This document shows, in pieces, positions 61,365-64,000 of a stretch of 64,000 bases of DNA. Origin of the DNA: JAWQFO01 sp033436665 (GTDB lineage Bacteria; Pseudomonadota; Alphaproteobacteria; Rhodobacterales; Rhodobacteraceae); the NCBI RefSeq assembly GCF_033436665.1, contig NZ_JAWQFO010000002.1, positions 124,001 through 188,000 on the forward strand. The letters are read 5' to 3'. Every line of letters begins with the position of its first letter. Position 1 is the first letter of the stretch. A program made the translations under genes and the position numbers. The notes under the pieces were generated by a model. It worked only from the letters and a program-made list of their open reading frames with translations, did no database searches and was not told the DNA's origin.

Positions 61365-61531
61365 TTTTGACGCCACGCGATGAGCGCTGCACCGGCGACG
61401 GCGAGCAGCCCCGCGAGGATCGGCCCCCAGACCGCACTGTCGGCATGCGGATGCAGATGCGCGCCCTCGTGGGCCAGCGCGGGGCTGGCGACGGCGAATG
61501 TGGCGAGGATGAGGGAAGGTCGGCTGATCAA
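61361..61531 (-). CDS. 56-aa His-containing membrane protein between ureA and ureB
   Basis: Starts at TTG 61531 behind a clear AAAGGAG site 9 bases away and ends in an ATGA overlap with ureB, so it is a coupled gene of the urease operon. Residues 1-20 are a signal-like helix ending PALA; then HEGAHLHPHAD (four histidines in 9 residues) is a possible nickel- or zinc-binding segment; residues 35-52 form a second membrane helix and WRQK ends the protein. It may help nickel handling at the membrane. No named family is recognised. Confidence 0.72.
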   Translation of the reverse strand: MISRPSLILATFAVASPALAHEGAHLHPHADSAVWGPILAGLLAVAGAALIAWRQK

Positions 61532-61553
61532 GGTCTGTGGCTCCTTTGCGGGG

Positions 61554-61856
61554 TCATCGGATCGGGTTGTGAACGGTCACCAGCTTGGTGCCATCCGGAA
61601 ATGTGGCTTCGACCTGCACGTCGTGGATCATCTCGGGCACGCCCTCCATGCACTGGTCGCGGGTGATCACCTGCGCACCGGCCTCCATCATCTCGGCGAC
61701 CGAGCGTCCGTCGCGCGCGCCTTCGACCACCGCGTCGGTGATCAGCGCGATTGCCTCAGGGTGGTTCAGCTTGACGCCGCGGTCGAGGCGGCGGCGCGCC
61801 ACATCGGCGGCCATCGAAATCAGAAGCTTGTCCTTTTCGCGGGGGGTGAGCTGCAT
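61554..61856 (-). CDS. ureA: Urease subunit gamma
   Basis: 100 aa. MQLTPREKDKLLISMAADVA is the canonical start; VKLNHPEAIALITDAVVEGARDG and VPEMIHDVQVEATFPDGTKLVTVHNPI (split over residues 29-51 and 73-99) complete the gamma fold. It is 5 bases downstream of ureD and 22 bases ahead of the small membrane-protein gene. Confidence 0.97.
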   Translation of the reverse strand: MQLTPREKDKLLISMAADVARRRLDRGVKLNHPEAIALITDAVVEGARDGRSVAEMMEAGAQVITRDQCMEGVPEMIHDVQVEATFPDGTKLVTVHNPIR

Positions 61857-61861
61857 GTGGT

Positions 61862-62695
61862 TCAAAGTCTCCAGCTGGTCGGCAGTCGGTCGTCGGTCAG
61901 ACGGCCGAGCACGGGCAACAGAACCTGCCGCAGCTCGAAGCCGTCCCGGGCGAGCAGGCGCAGGTGCAAGACCCCGTCCGAGAGAAGACTGGCACCGCCG
62001 CGCCCCTCGATCAATCCCTGCAAACAGCGCATTTGTGCTTCGGCCTCGGGCGCGCAGACAAGCACGCTCGCCATCGCCCGCGCGCCGCCGCCGATCGCGG
62101 GGCGGTCGAGTTGTGCGGCCACGTCGCCGTGCAGGTGCAGCCCGTCCCGGAAGAGCGGTCGGCCTGCGCGGCGCACCTCGACCCGGTCGTCGAAGCGGAT
62201 GGCACGCAGATCCTCGCCGCGCGCGGTGCGCCCGAAGATCAGCGGCTCCACCATCACGAAGCGCGCGGTCTCCGCCAGATCCACGGTCAGCGACCGGTGC
62301 AGGGCCGCGCCCTCGAAGAGGATCGTCTCCTGCGGCAGCCAGTGAAGCCGCGCATCTGCCTCGGCCTCGAGCCGTGTGGTCACGCACCCGGTCTGGCCGT
62401 CCTGCGCGCGGTAGACCCGTTCGGCGGCCTGTGTGGTCAGCACCAGCGCCGAGTCGCGCCCGGCACGGCCCGACAGTTCGAACCGGTCGCCGCCGGTGAC
62501 GCCGCCGGCAGTGTTGACGAGGATCGCCGTCACCGCGGTGCGGCTGCGCGGAAACAGCAGTTTGGACGCGCCGGACTGGTGCAGCGCGGCGATGTGGCTG
62601 CCCCCGTCGCGGGCCTTGGTCGCCAGCCTGGCGCTGCCGATGGCGCGCGGCTGGTCTCGGTGGGTCGCCTGGGGCGGGGCGGGCGTCATCAGCAC
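61862..62695 (-). CDS. ureD: Urease accessory protein UreD (UreH)
   Basis: 277 aa. UreD is the scaffold that binds apo-urease and UreF/UreG and routes nickel. VNTAGGVTGGDRFEL (about residues 60-74) and QAAERVYRAQDG are the family core, and LHWLPQETILFEGAAL follows near 117. Start GTG 62695 has AAGG about 10 bases ahead; ATG 62689 is equally possible. It is the first gene of the urease transcript, divergent from choX across a 288-base gap that must hold both promoters. Confidence 0.93.
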   Translation of the reverse strand: MLMTPAPPQATHRDQPRAIGSARLATKARDGGSHIAALHQSGASKLLFPRSRTAVTAILVNTAGGVTGGDRFELSGRAGRDSALVLTTQAAERVYRAQDGQTGCVTTRLEAEADARLHWLPQETILFEGAALHRSLTVDLAETARFVMVEPLIFGRTARGEDLRAIRFDDRVEVRRAGRPLFRDGLHLHGDVAAQLDRPAIGGGARAMASVLVCAPEAEAQMRCLQGLIEGRGGASLLSDGVLHLRLLARDGFELRQVLLPVLGRLTDDRLPTSWRL

Positions 62696-62983
62696 AAAAG
62701 GCGGCCTTCGGACGGGTGGAACTTCCCGCGGACCTTGTCATGCGCAGGGCGGCGAAGGCGAGTCTCCGCAGCGGCGCGGGCGCGGCGCGGCGGCGCACTG
62801 CCGCTTTTTTGGGCAGCGTTACACGCCCTCCGGTCCTGCGCCTTCAACCCCCGCGAGAGGCGAGGCCGGAGACAGGGGTGGTGCGACCGGTCCGGGTCAA
62901 GTAAACCCGATTGCAAATACGTCGTTCTGCCCCATTATCGGGCGAAACACCGAAGAAAAAACAGATCACGGGGAGCTCCATCC

Positions 62984-63910
62984 ATGACGATCAGACTGAC
63001 CACATCGGCCCTCGCGCTGAGCCTCGCGGCCGGCATGGCCTCGGCGCAATGCGACAGCGTCACCTTCTCGGACGTCGGCTGGACCGACATCACAGCAACC
63101 ACGGCGGCCACGACGGTCGTGCTCGAGGCGCTGGGCTACGAGACCGACATCAAGATCCTGTCAGTGCCGGTGACCTACACCTCGCTCGCCAATGGCGACA
63201 TCGACGTGTTCCTTGGCAACTGGATGCCGACGATGGAGGCCGACATCGCCCCCTACCGCGAAGCCGGCACCGTCGATACGGTGCGCGCCAACCTCGAAGG
63301 CGCCAAGTACACGCTCGCGGCCAACAAGGCGGCGGCGGATCTCGGCGTGACCAGCTTCGGCGACATCGCCGCCCAGCAGGAGGCGCTCGACGGCAAGATC
63401 TACGGGATCGAGCCGGGCAACGACGGCAACCGCCTGATCCAGTCGATGATCGACGAGGATGCCTTCGGCCTGTCGGGATTCGAGGTCGTCGAAAGCTCTG
63501 AGCAGGGGATGCTGGCACAGGTCGCCCGCGCCGACCGCCGCGAGGAACCGGTGGTATTCCTGGGCTGGGAGCCGCACCCGATGAACGCCAATTTCGACCT
63601 GACCTACCTTGAGGGCGGCGACGATTACTTCGGGCCCAACCTCGGCGGGGCGACGGTGCACACCAATACCCGCGCAGGCTATGTCGGTGAATGCGAAAAC
63701 GTCGGCAAGCTGCTGACCAACCTCGAGTTCTCGCTGGCCATGGAGAACGAGATCATGGGCGCGATCCTCGATGACGGGCAGGATCCGCCGGAGGCGGCAA
63801 AGGCCTGGCTGTCGGAGAACGCGGACGTTCTCGACGCCTGGCTCGACGGCGTGACGACCAAGGACGGCGGCGATGCCGTCGAGGCAGTCAAGTCGGCCAT
63901 CTCGGGCTGA
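62984..63910 (+). CDS. choX: Choline/glycine-betaine ABC transporter substrate-binding protein, ChoX type
   Basis: 308 aa. The signal peptide ends ASA at residue 21. The mature protein is an OpuAC-family binding protein: CDSVTFSDVGWTDITATTA at its start with the conserved W, and FLGNWMPTMEADI and FLGWEPHPMN with the tryptophans that form the aromatic cage for the trimethylammonium group. This pattern fits ChoX, which binds choline (and acetylcholine). GGGAG precedes ATG 62984. Permease and ATPase genes probably lie beyond the right edge. It is divergent from the urease genes. Confidence 0.87.
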   Translation: MTIRLTTSALALSLAAGMASAQCDSVTFSDVGWTDITATTAATTVVLEALGYETDIKILSVPVTYTSLANGDIDVFLGNWMPTMEADIAPYREAGTVDTVRANLEGAKYTLAANKAAADLGVTSFGDIAAQQEALDGKIYGIEPGNDGNRLIQSMIDEDAFGLSGFEVVESSEQGMLAQVARADRREEPVVFLGWEPHPMNANFDLTYLEGGDDYFGPNLGGATVHTNTRAGYVGECENVGKLLTNLEFSLAMENEIMGAILDDGQDPPEAAKAWLSENADVLDAWLDGVTTKDGGDAVEAVKSAISG

Positions 63911-63923
63911 CAGCGTCCGGACC

Positions 63924-63949
63924 GGCCCGGCGCGCCTGACAGCCGGGCC
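63924..63949 (+). terminator. Hairpin after the choline-binding protein gene
   Basis: GGCCCGGC (63924-63931) and GCCGGGCC (63942-63949) form an 8-bp stem with no T-run. It could partly terminate or protect the choX message ahead of further transporter genes. Confidence 0.5.
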
Positions 63950-64000
63950 GATCCCCGCGGGCGTACCCCGCCCGCCCGGCGCACCGATCCCGGAAGGTTG

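Overview
The window looks like a chromosomal segment of a GC-rich alphaproteobacterium of the Rhodobacteraceae (Roseobacter/Paracoccus-like) type. The evidence is: an F0 ATP synthase operon (atpI-B-E-F'-F) with a separate b' subunit and no F1 genes beside it; a MipZ division regulator; a DctPQM TRAP transporter; a complete ureDABCEFG cluster with extra genes; the ffh/rpsP/rimM/trmD/rplS/rpmE translation block; and a three-gene def array ahead of fmt. I infer the lineage from gene content and order, not from a database search.

Layout. 1-300: end of hemE and a CAT-anticodon tRNA, probably Met. 280-5418: a 5.1-kb integrative element bounded by 22-bp direct repeats that copy the tRNA 3' end; it carries a tyrosine integrase, a ParB-like protein, a serine recombinase and an opposite-strand zinc-ribbon protein of unknown function. 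5978-17992: an aerobic benzoate (box pathway) locus with a TRAP uptake system, benzoate-CoA ligase, alpha/beta hydrolase, DUF309 protein, BoxC, DUF1801-like protein, BoxB, a 50-aa cysteine-rich protein, BoxA and the regulator BoxR. TGCA-type candidate operators lie ahead of the ligase, boxC and boxR. 18053-24845: an orphan Tat-exported oligopeptide-binding protein, a class I glutamine amidotransferase, a DMT exporter, MipZ and a TPR-sulfotransferase. 24926-31902 (minus strand): ffh, four overlapping GNAT genes, chorismate mutase, rpsP, a 47-aa membrane protein, rimM, trmD, rplS and rpmE.

32127-36405 holds small unknown genes around a CGCAAT-rich divergent promoter, azoR and its divergent LysR regulator, a second DMT exporter, two tandem 22-24-aa membrane microproteins and an ArsR regulator. 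36903-39540 is the F0 operon, followed by smc (40195-43650), cobD and cobC, a degenerate receiver protein behind a CtrA-like site, a glutathionyl-hydroquinone reductase, a PatB/MalY lyase, three def paralogues (the third without catalytic residues), fmt and a fused indolepyruvate:ferredoxin oxidoreductase. 55122-62695 (minus strand) is the urease cluster. Five unrelated genes lie between ureB and ureC: a Tat-exported cyclase-family hydrolase, an LprI-like protein, an AhpD-like protein, a phasin-like protein and a membrane protein. A 56-aa His-containing membrane protein is coupled to ureB. A choline-binding protein gene (62984-63910) diverges from ureD.

Most of the window is ordinary core metabolism and information processing. 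The parts most worth a second look are the tRNA-integrated element and its unknown cargo, the cysteine-rich box-operon protein, the tandem membrane microproteins, the degenerate deformylase and receiver paralogues, and the genes embedded in the urease operon.
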